The notes beneath the pieces are model-generated. The model was not told where the DNA came from. It ran no database searches and saw nothing but the letters and a program-made list of their open reading frames with translations. The position numbers and the translations under genes were made by a program. From assembly GCF_965638725.1 (NCBI RefSeq), contig NC_134951.1, forward strand, positions 4,402,001-4,466,000: a stretch of DNA of 64,000 bases, given 5' to 3'. Each line of letters begins with the position of its first letter. The stretch's first letter is position 1. The stretch is from Aptenodytes patagonicus. Taxonomy: Eukaryota > Chordata > Aves > Sphenisciformes > Spheniscidae. Shown in pieces: positions 23,844 through 35,879 of this stretch.

Positions 23844-26800
23844 AAATTCCTGACTTCATAAACACAGTGATGGTGTCTGAACTACCTCTACCCAGAAACA
23901 AGATTTGGGGTGATATATAGACTGGTTTTGACAATATCAGACCTGTGTTCAGTAACAGTCATAAAAGTAAATTAAATGTCCCGTTTTATTTAGTAGTACA
24001 GATATAGCCATGAGCTCTATAGCGCTAAAATTGCAAAACAAAGGTGTTTTTCATTGTTTCCTCCAACAGTTAGAGATGCACAATCAATTTCTTTTCTCCC
24101 ATCACAACTAGTCATGGAGGCAAGAAGTCCATTTTTTGGAGTAAATTCCCTACATCTGTCTTGAAAGGATGTTAGGGCAACACAGGGCTGATTTCATCCA
24201 GATGCATTAGAAAAAGACTAGGGGCTTCACCATGGCATTGAAGCCTATTTTTAAGCAATTTAATTGATCCTCATGTCTCTGAATCTGGAGCTGTATCACG
24301 CCAAAGAAAGAGATGCTCTTTCCCCACAACTGTAGCCTTTTTTTCTATCTAAAGAGTCTAAAAGGAACTCCAATCAGAAACATGAAGGAAATGCAGAAAT
24401 CAAAAAAGATCAGACTAACACAGAGGTTGTGCGGCATTTTATTTCCTCCCTCTTGTCTTAACTTCCCCATTGACGACACTCCTGTCCTGTTAGTCTGAGG
24501 AGGACAACATGTCCAACATTTCCCTGTTATTTTGCAAAGATTTTGCAAAAGATTTTTATAAACTGTATTTTTGCAAGAAAAAAAATGCTCTTGACTTACG
24601 CAGATTTGGATCTGTCAAATGGGGCTAGATTGATTCTTCTGAATCAATATCTACAACAGGACCATACTCTGTAAGTATTAAATGACACCTAAGGGCTACA
24701 TATTCCACCTACTTCAGTGGCTTCTTCGACAGAAGAGGCTTGAGGATTTAACAGTAACCCATGTTTGAAGCTGCCTCGAGTAATCTGCCTGACTGGAGTA
24801 ATCTTACATTTATTTTAGAAACTAAAAAGTCCAGGGACAGTTTTCTGGTGAAGTGGAATACTACTCACCAGATCTCTTTGCCTCCAAAATAAGACTGTTG
24901 CATTCAAGATGTGTACCAAGAACAAGATGTATCCCTGGCCTATGCTAACCCCTGAACCATGCCCCAGACTTGTTCAGGAGATGGCTAGCTGATCCAAACA
25001 AAGATCCTGATAACATTTAAACATCAAGCTAACCATTTAGCAAGCACGTCTCACTGCCCATAACCTGGTCCTGTTCAACTTACTACTACAAACATGGATG
25101 ATCTGTTCTCCAACCCTCAAGTTTCTCCTGAAAAAAGTCTCTGGTATTAAGTCTGGATAAATTCAGGGCAGACTGAGCCTTGGATTTCCCTCCTGTCCCA
25201 ACAAAACACATCTCTAGCGTTTAAGTCATAGAAGTGTTATTCCAAACAGGGTGATCTCCACTTCTGTCTCTAGATGCTGCGCCTCATGTCCATCCAGGTG
25301 TTTTGTTTCACCCCAGCAGCCACTCTCACTGCCATACATGGGTAATTTCAGGCTCACTTTCCCCTTTTTGCCCAATTTTCATGGAGCCCATTGAGTCTTT
25401 TTCTCACCCCTGCACTCCCCATGTCCCCTGAGTGGAGCCTGAGGTTGGCCTCGTGTGGGATGGGTCACACAGCTCTCCTGTGTCGCTCGCCCTGCAGAGA
25501 CCTGCTTCTCCCACACCAGTTTGCTGGCTTTTCTCTATCATTCACTGACCACTGAGAGTTCTTCCCAAGAAGTTCCTCGTCCCATGCTTATTGAGAACTT
25601 CCCTCCTAGGAAACCTTTGGTTTTTCCTTTGGAGAGCTGGCAGGGAGGCAGCTGGACCCAAACTCTTTGATAGTGCAGCTCAAGCTATGGTACAAGCTAG
25701 ATGGTAGAAAAGAGATTTCTTGATTGATGCACACCTTCCAAAGCTAATGCAGGACCTCAGAAAATCTCCTCCTTGATCACCTGATGAATGAAACAGTTTT
25801 CAAAGTGACTGGGATAGGGACTTTCCAAAAATTTACTGATCAGTGACTTCTTCCCCTCACAGCTCTCTTCCATGGCAGGGAGCCAGATTGGAGAAGGTCC
25901 CATGGCTGATCTTGGACAGGGACTTCAGTCACTAGGACTGGAGTTCGCCCACTGAAACCTAGTTTCATGCATGAGCAGCCTCTATCAAGTGCTCCATCAA
26001 GGGGAACGAACTTCGTGTACCTTCCGCCCACCGTCATCTTCACTGTGTCTGTAAATGTCCGTGCCTCTCACCGTCATTTTTTCCTTGCACTTAACTTTGG
26101 GACGTGGGAACTCAACACCACTGCTTGCCGCCACCTGTTTATTTACTCCTAGACCATAGGCGATTTTCACTAAATTAATTCTCCCCTTCTGTTCTGACAG
26201 ATTAGTTGCCCATCAGTTGTAATTAAAAGCTGGGACTCCCCTTCAGGTCCAAAGACATTTGTACTCCTTGCCCCACAGCCCAGAAAACAGACCACAAGTG
26301 GCAATTTCTCAAGCTGAAAAGGCAAGCAACAAACCAACAAGCCCCCTGAAGGAACAGTGAGCCAAAGAGATGAATTTTCTCTTTCTGGGTGACGAATTGC
26401 CGTTTCTTCACAAGGCCGGGTGCCATATGAAATCCCCCACCCACTCCTTTGCTACCAGGTCAAATATTAACTCTAACAGACACCTCAAGACCAACAGCTT
26501 CCCATCGGTAACAGCCCTACTGCTTTCTCTGCATGCTGGCGACTGTTTGCCAGCATCTTCTCCTGGTGCTCAAGGAGAAGAAGTGGGGCACCTTGCCCAG
26601 GCTCCCTTTCCCTACTGCCAAGCAGTCTTCAAGGGGGCTGTTACCGCCCCAGGTGTATTTACCTTTCAATGGAGGGAGCCTAGACCCGGGACAAGCATTG
26701 CTGCTGCTCTCCAGCCGGAGCTGGGGGAGGGAGGTGAGGAGGATGGAGCTGCTCCCCCTTTCCTTCCCGCTCCCTGACGTTGTTTGATTCCAAAGAGCAT

Positions 26801-27231
26801 TGAACATGTGACTCTGTGGGCAGACCCCGGCAGGGTTTGCTCAGCAGCCTCATTCCCCAAAACAAACAACCCTGCCCCTCATGCCGGCTGGGACAGGCAG
26901 AAGGAGAATTATGCAAGGAGTAGATAAGCGCATTTTCCATCTCCATTAAATCCTGTTATTTTAGCAAGCAGCTTCACCCTTAACGGCTTGCCTAATGCTG
27001 GCCATGTTTTATGATCACGGACTTGCCCCTTTCTTACCCTCTTTCTGGCCACGCTCTGTTTTCAGAAATGAAGATGAGGGTCCATGTGGATGGGGCGCCT
27101 GTCTGAAACCTTGAGCAGGTGCACAGAGTGTTTTGGGTTGTGGGGTTGTGTCTACATCCTAGCTCACAGGTCAGAAATCAGAGAGCCGGTCAATGTTCCC
27201 TATGGCTTGCTTAAAAAAAAAATAATCCAGC

Positions 27232-27249
27232 GCACACACACACACACAC
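27232..27249. repeat. (CA)9 microsatellite
   Basis: A perfect CA run of about nine units. Confidence 0.9.
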
Positions 27250-28756
27250 GGTGTTTTAACATAAAAGACTGACTCCTCAAAACTTCTTTTCCCATGTTCA
27301 GGAGGAAAACAGAGAAGAGATGACAGAGAATTCCTTCCTGATCCCCTGCCTGAAGCAAAAGAAGGAGGCAACACAGTACAGGACACAAAGGGGTACAAAT
27401 TATTTCACCTCATGTACCCCTCATCTCCATGGATGGGGTTGGTGAAGACACCAGCCTGCTTAAGAACCTGTGTCTCTGCTTCAGCCACCGCTCTGGACAA
27501 AGTGTACAAAAATACATGGCCTTTCCCTAGATCACCACTGCCCACCCCCGTTCTCACAGATCCCTAGCAGAGGTCTGAAGCTCCGTTTTCTCACCACATT
27601 CCCCAAGAACTTCATCACATACTGGGTCAGCTCACCACTGGCAGTCTGGGAGGTGCAAAGGGAGGGAGATGTGGGCTTGATACCCCCAAGCATCTCCTGG
27701 ATGTTGTGCCCATCACATGAGACAGACAGATATAAGGCTTCCCCTCCTTCCCTTGGACCTCGGGGGGCCATGGCAATGCTGCCAGTTCTATCTGTCCTGC
27801 CAGCATTGCATAGTTTTGCAACCTACTGATTAGGGACAACAGTTCATGAAGCAAGGACGGGAACTTGTCTGCTTTGCCACCTGCCTCCTCTTGCCCCTCC
27901 TCAACCTCCTCATCTGTCCTCCACTGTAAAGATGATTATTGCTTGTTTCTAAAGTACTAGTCCTGACAGAGTGAGCTAATGTGGGGTTTTTTTTCACAAA
28001 CTGAAGCACAGACTTCATGCCCTACGCCCAATTTGTTGCAGCCGGTTTACCAGACGCAGACCTCTCTGCCCTCTGCGCGCAGACGTAGCTCACCTCCTGC
28101 TGTTATTCTCCATCGCTTCAGTTTGCTGCTCTCACTGAAGCAGTAAAAAATTAAGCACCCTCATGATTTCATTTCATTAATGATTCTTGGCTTATACTGT
28201 TTGTCTGCAAAAAAACCCCGCACTTGCAGTTCTCATACATCTCAGGAGTGGCATTTCTTGGAGACAAGCACCAGTATTAAGAGTGTTGTTCAGTGCTCTG
28301 GTGACACTTCCTCTGGTCCATCTTATATATGGCTGGTCCTTCACATGCATGAAAAAAGAAATTCTTTTTTTTTTTTTTCTCAGATGCAGGAAAAAGTTAC
28401 AAGATGATAAGAGATGTGGTGACATCACACACAAGGAGATTTGGCATGTTGAATCTAAGAAATCAGAAAGAGAGATGTGATTCTCTTCATAACCACATCA
28501 GGGAGGTGACTAGCAGCAAGGGAAAATGTTATTAAACTGAGGACATTTTGAGCAGAGAATGAGTAGGTCTAGACTCTCCACAAACGCTAGACATTGGAAG
28601 AAGGTTCAGACCATCAGAGTGCGGTAAGGGAATTCAGTGCCTGTAGCAGCAGCGAGGCACACAACCTCAGAGCTTAGCTGATTGCTGAAAGGGAATTGGG
28701 ATGCAGTCTCCTATGATAGTGGTGTCCCATCCTTTCTGTCTAATAACTTCTTAGGT

Positions 28757-29188
28757 TAAGGGTCTAGAGCACAAGTCTGATGAGGAGCGGCTGAGGGAAC
28801 TGGGGTTGTTTAGCCTGGAGAAAAGGAGGCTGAGGGGAGACCTCATCGCTCTCTACAACTCCCTGAAAGGAGGTTGTAGCGAGGTGGGGGTCGGTCTCTT
28901 CTCCCAAGGAACAAGCGATAGGACGAGAGGAAATGGCCTCAAGTTGCGCCAGGGGAGGTTTAGATTGGACGTGAGGAAAAATGTCTTTACTGAAAGAGTG
29001 GTGAAACATTGGACCAGGCTGCCCAGGGAAGTGGTTGAGTCCCCATCCCTGGAGGTATTTAAAAGACGTGTAGATGTGGCACTTAGGGCCATGGTTTAGT
29101 GGTGGACTTGGTAGTGTTAGGTTTACAGTTGGCCTCGATGATCTTAGAGGTCTTTTCCAACCTAAATGATTCTATGATTCTATGATTC
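28757..29188 (+). mobile_element. 5'-truncated CR1 LINE, 3' end
   Basis: Begins at the same place in CR1 (equivalent to about 6223) as the copy at 10019, and keeps an open frame to a stop at 29097-29099, then the 3' UTR and the ATTCTATG tail. It lies about 680 bp before the AvBD9 TATA box, in the same orientation as the gene. Confidence 0.95.
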
Positions 29189-29752
29189 TTCTTCAAGACT
29201 TGGTACAAATCCATGGCTAAAGTCCCAAATATAAGATGCAGAGAGTAATTGAGCTCTGAACCGTGTTAGAAGAACATCTGGGAGCAGGAGCTGCACCCAT
29301 GTCTGCAGATTTCGTAGCCAGGAGGGGGAATGTCCACAACCCTTTCACGCCTACCCTGCCTTCTTCAGCTGCAGCCCTACAACTCTGATCCAAGCAAGGA
29401 CTGAAGCTCTGATCCATTCCTGCACCCAAGGAGGAGGGTCTGTTGCCTCCTTGTTCCACACAGCCTTGCAGGCCAGCTGCCCAGCCTTTGCTATGCTCAC
29501 TGTGCCTGGTGGCTGGGGGGAGGACAGCCTGTCACAAGACCATGGCCAAGAGCCATGGGGCATCAGCAGATCTGCATGGTTTACAGTATTGCAGATCACA
29601 GGAACCCACCTCCCTCCTCCTCCAATCCTGTGTCCTCCCTGGATGCAACCCACCAGCTGGCACAGGACATGTGAGCACAGAGTGATTTGGCTGCTCAGGT
29701 CAGCTAATGTGATTTGGTCATTGCTCAGGTCAGGCATCTTCAAATGTGTTAG
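29189..29752. other. upstream flank of AvBD9
   Basis: Non-coding. The longest frame (29351-29743, minus) overlaps plus-strand frames and has no domain. Confidence 0.5.
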
Positions 29753-29761
29753 GTTGCAACA
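29753..29761 (+). promoter_or_regulatory. C/EBP-like site upstream of AvBD9
   Basis: GTTGCAACA, 118 bp before the AvBD9 TATA box. It is a near match to the C/EBP consensus and shares the TTGCAAC core with AvBD10 at a similar distance. Confidence 0.35.
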
Positions 29762-29870
29762 TCTTCATACATCACCAGTCTCCATAGTAATAGGGCAATG
29801 AACTCACTGTTCTTCAGACAACCACTCCTCTGCCCCCCTAGTTGTCTGCACTGCTCCATCCCAGAGCCTT

Positions 29871-29877
29871 TATAAGT
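29871..29877 (+). promoter_or_regulatory. AvBD9 TATA box
   Basis: TATAAGT, preceded by CTT, exactly 103 bp before the ATG, the same spacing as in AvBD10. Confidence 0.7.
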
Positions 29878-29973
29878 ACAGGGACTAGCCGTCTTCTGCC
29901 TCGAACATCAGCTTCTGAGCGTCTTCACGTATCTTCAGACCTGCAAAGACCATCCCACTACCAGCTGGCAGTC

Positions 29974-32900
29974 ATGAGAATCCTTTTCTTCCTTGTTGCT
30001 GTTCTCTTCTTCCTCTTTCAGGCTGCTCCAGGTAAGACAGAAAATAGATGAGATAGAGGCTAAAAGGGTGCATGTGCAGAGAAGTCTGTTAGAACCCAGT
30101 GCTGAGGTTCAGATTACCTCTGTGCTCTCAGACTCCGTGACTTTCAGATCAGAAGTGCCCTTCCCAGTCATAGTCCTGATCTTTAAGCTAGTGAGTCCAG
30201 GTTCTTGATAGTCTTACTGGTGGTGTCTTTCTAGCCCTGTGCATCTTGTGTTCCAGTCGCATGATGACATGATGGAAGAAAGATGCTCCTGTGTATTCAG
30301 GAAATTCTTAGGCTGATACTTAAGACATAACCCTACAATATGAGAGCTTTCTCTTCTCACATTCACACCCCTACCTCCTGACTGTGTATTCTAGATTAGT
30401 AGACCTCGTATATTTTTGGAAGAAAGTAGTTGTGACTGCGGGGCTTTGCCTGAACTTTATACTGTCCATGTGCATTAAGTGGGTTTGGAGCATATGCATC
30501 ATTCCAGGCTCTCTGGGGGACTTCAGGGAAGTTTAAGCTATCTATCTCCATCCCTGCTTTGGTTTGCACTGGACTCAAATTTGTACTCACTTTCCTAGAT
30601 GAGCAAATGTTGGTCTACTCAATGAAGAAATGTAGAACTACTTAGGCCAAAAGCAGGCACCTGTAGGAGCTTTAGGCAAAGCCTGTACTGTGTGCTTCTG
30701 GATTGCTTTCTCGGACTTTTCCGATTTTATGCATTACAAAAAGTATTCTCAATTTCAAAGCAAACCGTGACCCCTGAGATGGTGCAATTTCAGTAGAGTC
30801 TCTGGGAAAGGGCAACAAGTTATTTTATATCTCTTCATAAAGACTTACACATAGAAAAGACCCATAACACTATAGGGCTTTTTAGTTTAGGAGACAAGGG
30901 AAACCAAGGTCTAATGGTGTCTTTAAAACCAGCTGAGTGAAATCAGCAGCACACAATCCTTGAATAATATGTGATTAAGAGAAAAAAGTTGAGAACCACT
31001 AGCACAAATTGGTTGAAATGTGGTAGACCTAATTTAGAATAAAGCTTGCATGCCTTTCAAATTAAGGAGAGAGTCCAATTTGATGACAGGTGTGGATTGA
31101 GCTAGGCACACAAAGTACTGGGTGAAATGATCGGGTTTGTGCTTAGCAAGAAGTTGGGGTGGCTGATAAGGGCCTCTTCTGCCTTTTAAATACACAGGTA
31201 CACGAGGCTCCAGGTGATATAAGAGATCCATTTAAATCACACAAAAATAACACAATTTGAATCTCAGGCTGAATATCCCAGTGGGGACAAGTAATGTTTA
31301 GCCTGGAAATACTCTGAACCCAGACCTGGGGCTGGCTTTTCAGCTGGGATAAGCCTGGGCAGTTCCCCTGATGATGATGGAGCTGCAGTTTTTGCCGGAG
31401 CTGCAGTCTTTGCCACCGCCTGAGCATTTGGCCCTTCAGTTCTGAACATACCAGCATGGTAAAACCAGCACAGCATGTAGCTAAACCGTATACAGTACTA
31501 GAATCATAGAATCATAGAATCATTGAGGTTGGAAAAGACCTCTAAGATCATCGAGTCCAACCATCAACCCAACACCACCATGCCCACTAAACCATGTCCC
31601 TAAGCGCCTCATCTACACGTCTTTTAAATACCTCCAGGGATGGGGACTCCACCACTTCCCTGGGCAGCCTGGTCCAATGTTTCACCACTCTTTCAGGAAA
31701 GACATTTTTCCTTACATCCAATCTAAACCTCCCCTGGCACAACTTGAGGCCATTTCCTCTCGTCCTATCGCTTGTTACTTCGGAGAAAAGACCAACACCC
31801 ACTTCGCTACAACCTCCTTTCAGGTAGTTGTAGAGAGCGATGAGGTCTCCCCTCAGCCTCCTTTTCTCCAGGCTGAACAACCCCAGTTCCCTCAGCCGCT
31901 CCTCATAAGACTTGTTCTCCAGACCCCTCACCAGCCTCGTTGCCCTTCTCTGGACACGCTCCAGCACCTCATCTAGTGACAACAGTCACTGACTTTATTT
32001 TGTCGTGTACACTTTAGCTTATAAAACACTTTAGTTGGGCAAGCATTAGTCCCGTTGACTTGGCTGTGATTAAGATTTATCTTTTGTGAAGTTTTATGCC
32101 ATCTGTGTTAGCCTCACCACATTTTACATGGTAACACCGTGCACAGGTTTCCTGTGAGCATGCTACTCATGCTCACAATGCTCAATGCTTCCTGCGAGGT
32201 AGCTATTCAAAGTAGGAGATAAAGATCATGAGTCATAAATGTGCTTTACATTTGCTGAAACTTGAACTGAAAGCTTGAAGAAGTTTAGCTGACATCTGTA
32301 TATGACGATCACCTTTTTTTTTCTGAGTAATGTGAGATTAATTTTAAAAATAATTTTTTGTGTTTCCTATGGCTTTTTCACATAACGTAGTATTTCTGTG
32401 TGTAACTGGAATGACAAGCACATGTCTCCAGGAGAGATGCTAAGGAAGCAGACAGTTATCTTCGGGTCACTATTAATGGGACAGACTGTCTCTCCATGCC
32501 AGCATTACAACCTGCTCTTCTGGTTAGTTCGCCCTTCATACGGATGTAAAGACCTTAAGAAGGTGTGATCAGGTTACCCCAGTCACAACCGAGGCACTGT
32601 GGCAGGAAACCACATACCACACCGTTTAGTCCAACGCCACAACTCTTCGGTCCTCTGCCTTGACAAATGAACTGAATTTTCCCTCGGGTTTTTTTTGCAG
32701 CTTACAGCCAAGAAGCTGCTGACACCTTAGCATGCCGGCAAAACCGGGGCTCCTGCTCGTTTGTTGCGTGCTCTGCTCCTCTGGTTGACATCGGGACCTG
32801 CCGTGGTGGGAAGCTGAAATGCTGCAAATGGTAAGACGAAGTCCTCCAGAGAAATGCTGCTGCACCAAGAACAATAGACTTATCAGGCTTTTCCCCCTTT

Positions 32901-34202
32901 TGGGACACAACAGGCCACCGTCTCCAGCCCCTTACACCCTCCAAAAAAGTCCTCTAATTGCTGGGTTTTGTGGTTGGTAACAAGGCAGAGCCTTGTGGTG
33001 TCAAAAATGCCAGTCTGCTTCCTCTGAAAAAATGCAGGGAGAATTTGGTGATGAGCAGGGAGGGTCCTGGAGTTTGCAGATGAAGGAGCCAGGGCTGGTT
33101 GTCTTTGCAGCAGGGGAGCCGTTTTCTCCGTAAGCTCACTGAGACTATACCTCAGCTGTGACACGAATGCAGGTTGGAGCTTACACTCAAGCCTACACCC
33201 TTTGAATCTCCGTATCACTAATAACATCTAATATTGCTAACAACATATCACATACCACTAATAACTTCTTCCAGCATGAGTCTGGTACCAGGGCAGAACC
33301 AGCTCATGCTCAAACTCTGCCTCTACTAAGCAGGGCGGACACAACTGACTTGAGATAGCTCTGAGGACTCCCCCTCCAGCAGCATGGAACTTCGCACTAC
33401 CAAAAAAAAAGCTTATCAGCACAGAATAACCATTAAGCAAGCCAGGACTCATACCAGGGATGCGGTTCTCCATCTGGGTTACTTTACCTGGGGCAAAGTG
33501 CCAGATATTAGACCAAAGTGCCACAGGACATTTTCCACCCTCTAGGAATAAAGCATTTTTTCATCAGCACCAGTGAGAAAGCATCTGCGTCTATAGGATA
33601 TATCCCATGTGGAGTGATGCTGTAATATGCCACAGTCCAGCTCTGCAGCTGGTGACATTTCATACCAAAGGAGCTGTCACAGATCTACCCCTTTTTGGAC
33701 TCCATACATCTTTCTTTTATTTATTTTTTATTATTATTATTTGCATTTATATTTAATCTAATTCGATTTCTGCGAAACATAATGCTGAAGGATGCAAAAA
33801 AAGGGAGAAGCCTTGTCACCTGTTTCATAGAAAAAAGGCATGGAGGGCATGGAGGAAAGTGAGAGGATCAGCCATTTTCTCCAGTGCAGCTCTTTATTCC
33901 TAAACTAGTTTTATTCTTAAACTGTATCCTGGCAGGTATTCTGGGTCATCAACAGCTGCAGCCGAATAGCTGTGGTGTGTGCTGAGTGGTAACATCCACA
34001 TCCTCCATTTTATCTGGGTTGTCTTATGGCCAGAAACATAGGTCAGCGGTCCAGATCACAAGGATCTCCGGTGGTCTTTAACCCTATGTGTTACCTTATG
34101 TCTACAGTAGTCTGAGATGGCCAGGTACAATTGCCTTTTTGGATGGAGATAGATGGACTAGCTAAGCACCTGATTTTTCTTTGCAGGACACCCAGTTCCT
34201 AA
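29974..34202 (+). CDS. AvBD9: avian beta-defensin 9
   Basis: Secreted beta-defensin, 67 residues, in three coding exons: 29974-30031 (signal [19 protein letters not shown]), 32701-32830 (mature) and 34187-34202 (ends WTPSS, TAA). Introns are phase 1 and phase 2 with GTAAG donors; acceptors are TTTTTTGCAG and TTTGCAG. The mature exon holds [17 protein letters not shown] and [15 protein letters not shown], with cysteine spacing C-x6-C-x4-C-x9-C-x6-CC. It is nearly identical to chicken AvBD9 as I remember it, including length. Predicted net charge is about +3. The family acts extracellularly on microbial membranes, and chicken AvBD9 is known from digestive-tract epithelia. Intron 1 (2.67 kb) contains an antisense CR1 at 31499-31970; both splice sites lie far from it. 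Confidence 0.97.
31499..31970 (-). mobile_element. CR1 LINE 3' end inside AvBD9 intron 1 (antisense)
   Basis: The tail (TAGAATCA repeats) is at 31499-31520. The antisense frame is open from the [11 protein letters not shown] region to the RDMV stop. It is truncated at GAGGTGCTGGAG, equivalent to about 6180 in the ORF2-bearing copy. It belongs to the RDMV subfamily. Confidence 0.95.
33717..33745. repeat. TTA-rich low-complexity tract
   Basis: TTTATT and ATT units within AvBD9 intron 2. It is a simple AT-rich tract. Confidence 0.7.
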
Positions 34203-34395
34203 AGCTGACACCTCACTGACCACATAGACAAGAGCTCTGAGCATCTGAGACATCTCCCATTTTTGACATCAATGGATCTCAGCCTTGGTGCAAGCCTGGG
34301 GAGCCTTTCTCATGGGGGCGAAGATCCTTAAGAGCACAAGAAGATCTGAGGAGGAGTTCTTGTACCTCGATAAAGAGATTTGCAGCTTCAATTCT

Positions 34396-34401
34396 AATAA
34401 A
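34396..34401 (+). terminator. AvBD9 polyadenylation signal
   Basis: AATAAA in TCTAATAAAAGC, 194 bp after the stop. The context and distance fit a compact 3' UTR. Confidence 0.75.
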
Positions 34402-35398
34402 AGCAAGTCACTGTGAAACCACATTGCTGACATTTGCTCATGTATATCAGGATGGTTTTTGCTGTTCTTATTGTTTATAAAAATCAACCTGTAAATGTAG
34501 TTTATTTAACTAAATTAATTTAAGTGCATGTGTCATTGAGTCCTGTTAAATCGTCCTGCAGAACGTCTGGGTTGCAGCCATTTGTGTGGCAACATATTTA
34601 TTAATAAATCAAGAAGCACTAGAGCCTGTTCCCTCTGCCATCCCAGTCCAGGGCACCAGGCTGGGGTTCACGAGACAGGCTCACTCCTCCGCTCCTCTAC
34701 AGGGTTACATGTGCTAGCCCAACCTGAACTTCTGGGAATGGCAACGCAGAGAAACCCCAGGGCGGCAGAAGGCCAACTTCTTTAGGTCTTGAAACCGCCT
34801 CACCACATTCACGTCATTCTGCTCCTGCTGCCTCTATTTAGTCTAGACCCGCATCATGTCTCTGGATCCTAAACTAGTAAAACTATTTATCACTGCACTA
34901 CGCTGTCTGGAGGCAGCGGGCTGCACGTCCATCAGCCTGGAGTCTCGGCACCTGCCGTTACAAGGCATAGATGCATCCCCTGCTTCCCTTCCCCATCCCC
35001 AACATCCCAGAGTGCTAACGCAAAGGCCAGAAGGATTTGAGATAAGGGATGACTAAAAGTATCCATGCTCTCCGTGTCACGTGCTGCTATGGATGGTTTT
35101 AGGACTGCCGTGGGCCCTGAACATGGTCACTTTGTGCCAGCTTTCTACTTGCCTAATCACAGGGGGTTTGCAGGAGTTATTCTTGGCTGTTACTGGTCAA
35201 CCTAATAATGAGTAGGAGCAGGCCATAGTCCTGTCAGTACGTGGGTTCGGTTTCTTCTCCTCTTCTTTGAGAAGTTTACCACAAGGCACGTGTCACACTG
35301 ACCCCGGGTGAGATGAGAGCCAGCTCTTCCAGCAAAAACACACACCAAGACAATTACTCACAGGTGTAAGGATCAGACACAAGGTCCTCTGGAGCAAG
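34402..35398. other. AvBD9-AvBD8 convergent spacer
   Basis: About 1 kb between the 3' ends of the convergent AvBD9 (+) and AvBD8 (-). No gene or transposon was recognised. Confidence 0.55.
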
Positions 35399-35404
35399 TT
35401 TATT
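35399..35404 (-). terminator. AvBD8 polyadenylation signal
   Basis: TTTATT on the plus strand, AATAAA on the gene strand, about 480 bp after the AvBD8 stop. Confidence 0.5.
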
Positions 35405-35879
35405 AAACTTTATGGAGATATGTAGACTATGAAATACAAAAACACCAGCTGAGCATTCAGTGTCTCCTGGAGACTTTGTCTTCTAGTGCTAATCACATTA
35501 TTGCTAACTCTAAAAGGAAGAGAAAATAACGAATATCTGTTCTGAGGGACAAAGGAAGAACCTGCTCTGCATTGTCTTGTGAGGACAGGCTTCTGCACGT
35601 TGGTGATCTGCTCTCTGGGATAGATGTTGGTGGCTGCAGAGAAAAACATTTTAGAAAAATGAGAAATATTGCTCTTTTCTGGGTGGTTCTAGAATTGCTT
35701 TGGAGTTTCTTCAGGTCATTAAGTTTGTCTGTGGAGGACTTTGTTTTCTTTGAGTTGTTCATGTTTGGTGTGTGCATGTGCGTGTATTTTCAGCTCAAAA
35801 TTCCAGATTTTCTGATGGGATGATGCATGTCCTAAATTGCCAGAAGCTCTGCTTAGCCAGTCTGAGATGCCAACAGTCA

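Larger units (their letters stand above)
23488..28756. other. AvBD10-AvBD9 spacer, no gene recognised
   Basis: About 5.3 kb with a long TA microsatellite, a CA repeat, and a GC-richer section at 26.5-27.0 kb with chance frames on both strands. No transposon and no exon are supported. Confidence 0.5.

Noticed and set aside
26517-26946. Overlapping frames in the GC-rich block at 26.5-26.95 kb as a gene
   Set aside because: Five frames on both strands are open together with low-complexity Pro/Ser/Gly composition and no recognisable motif.
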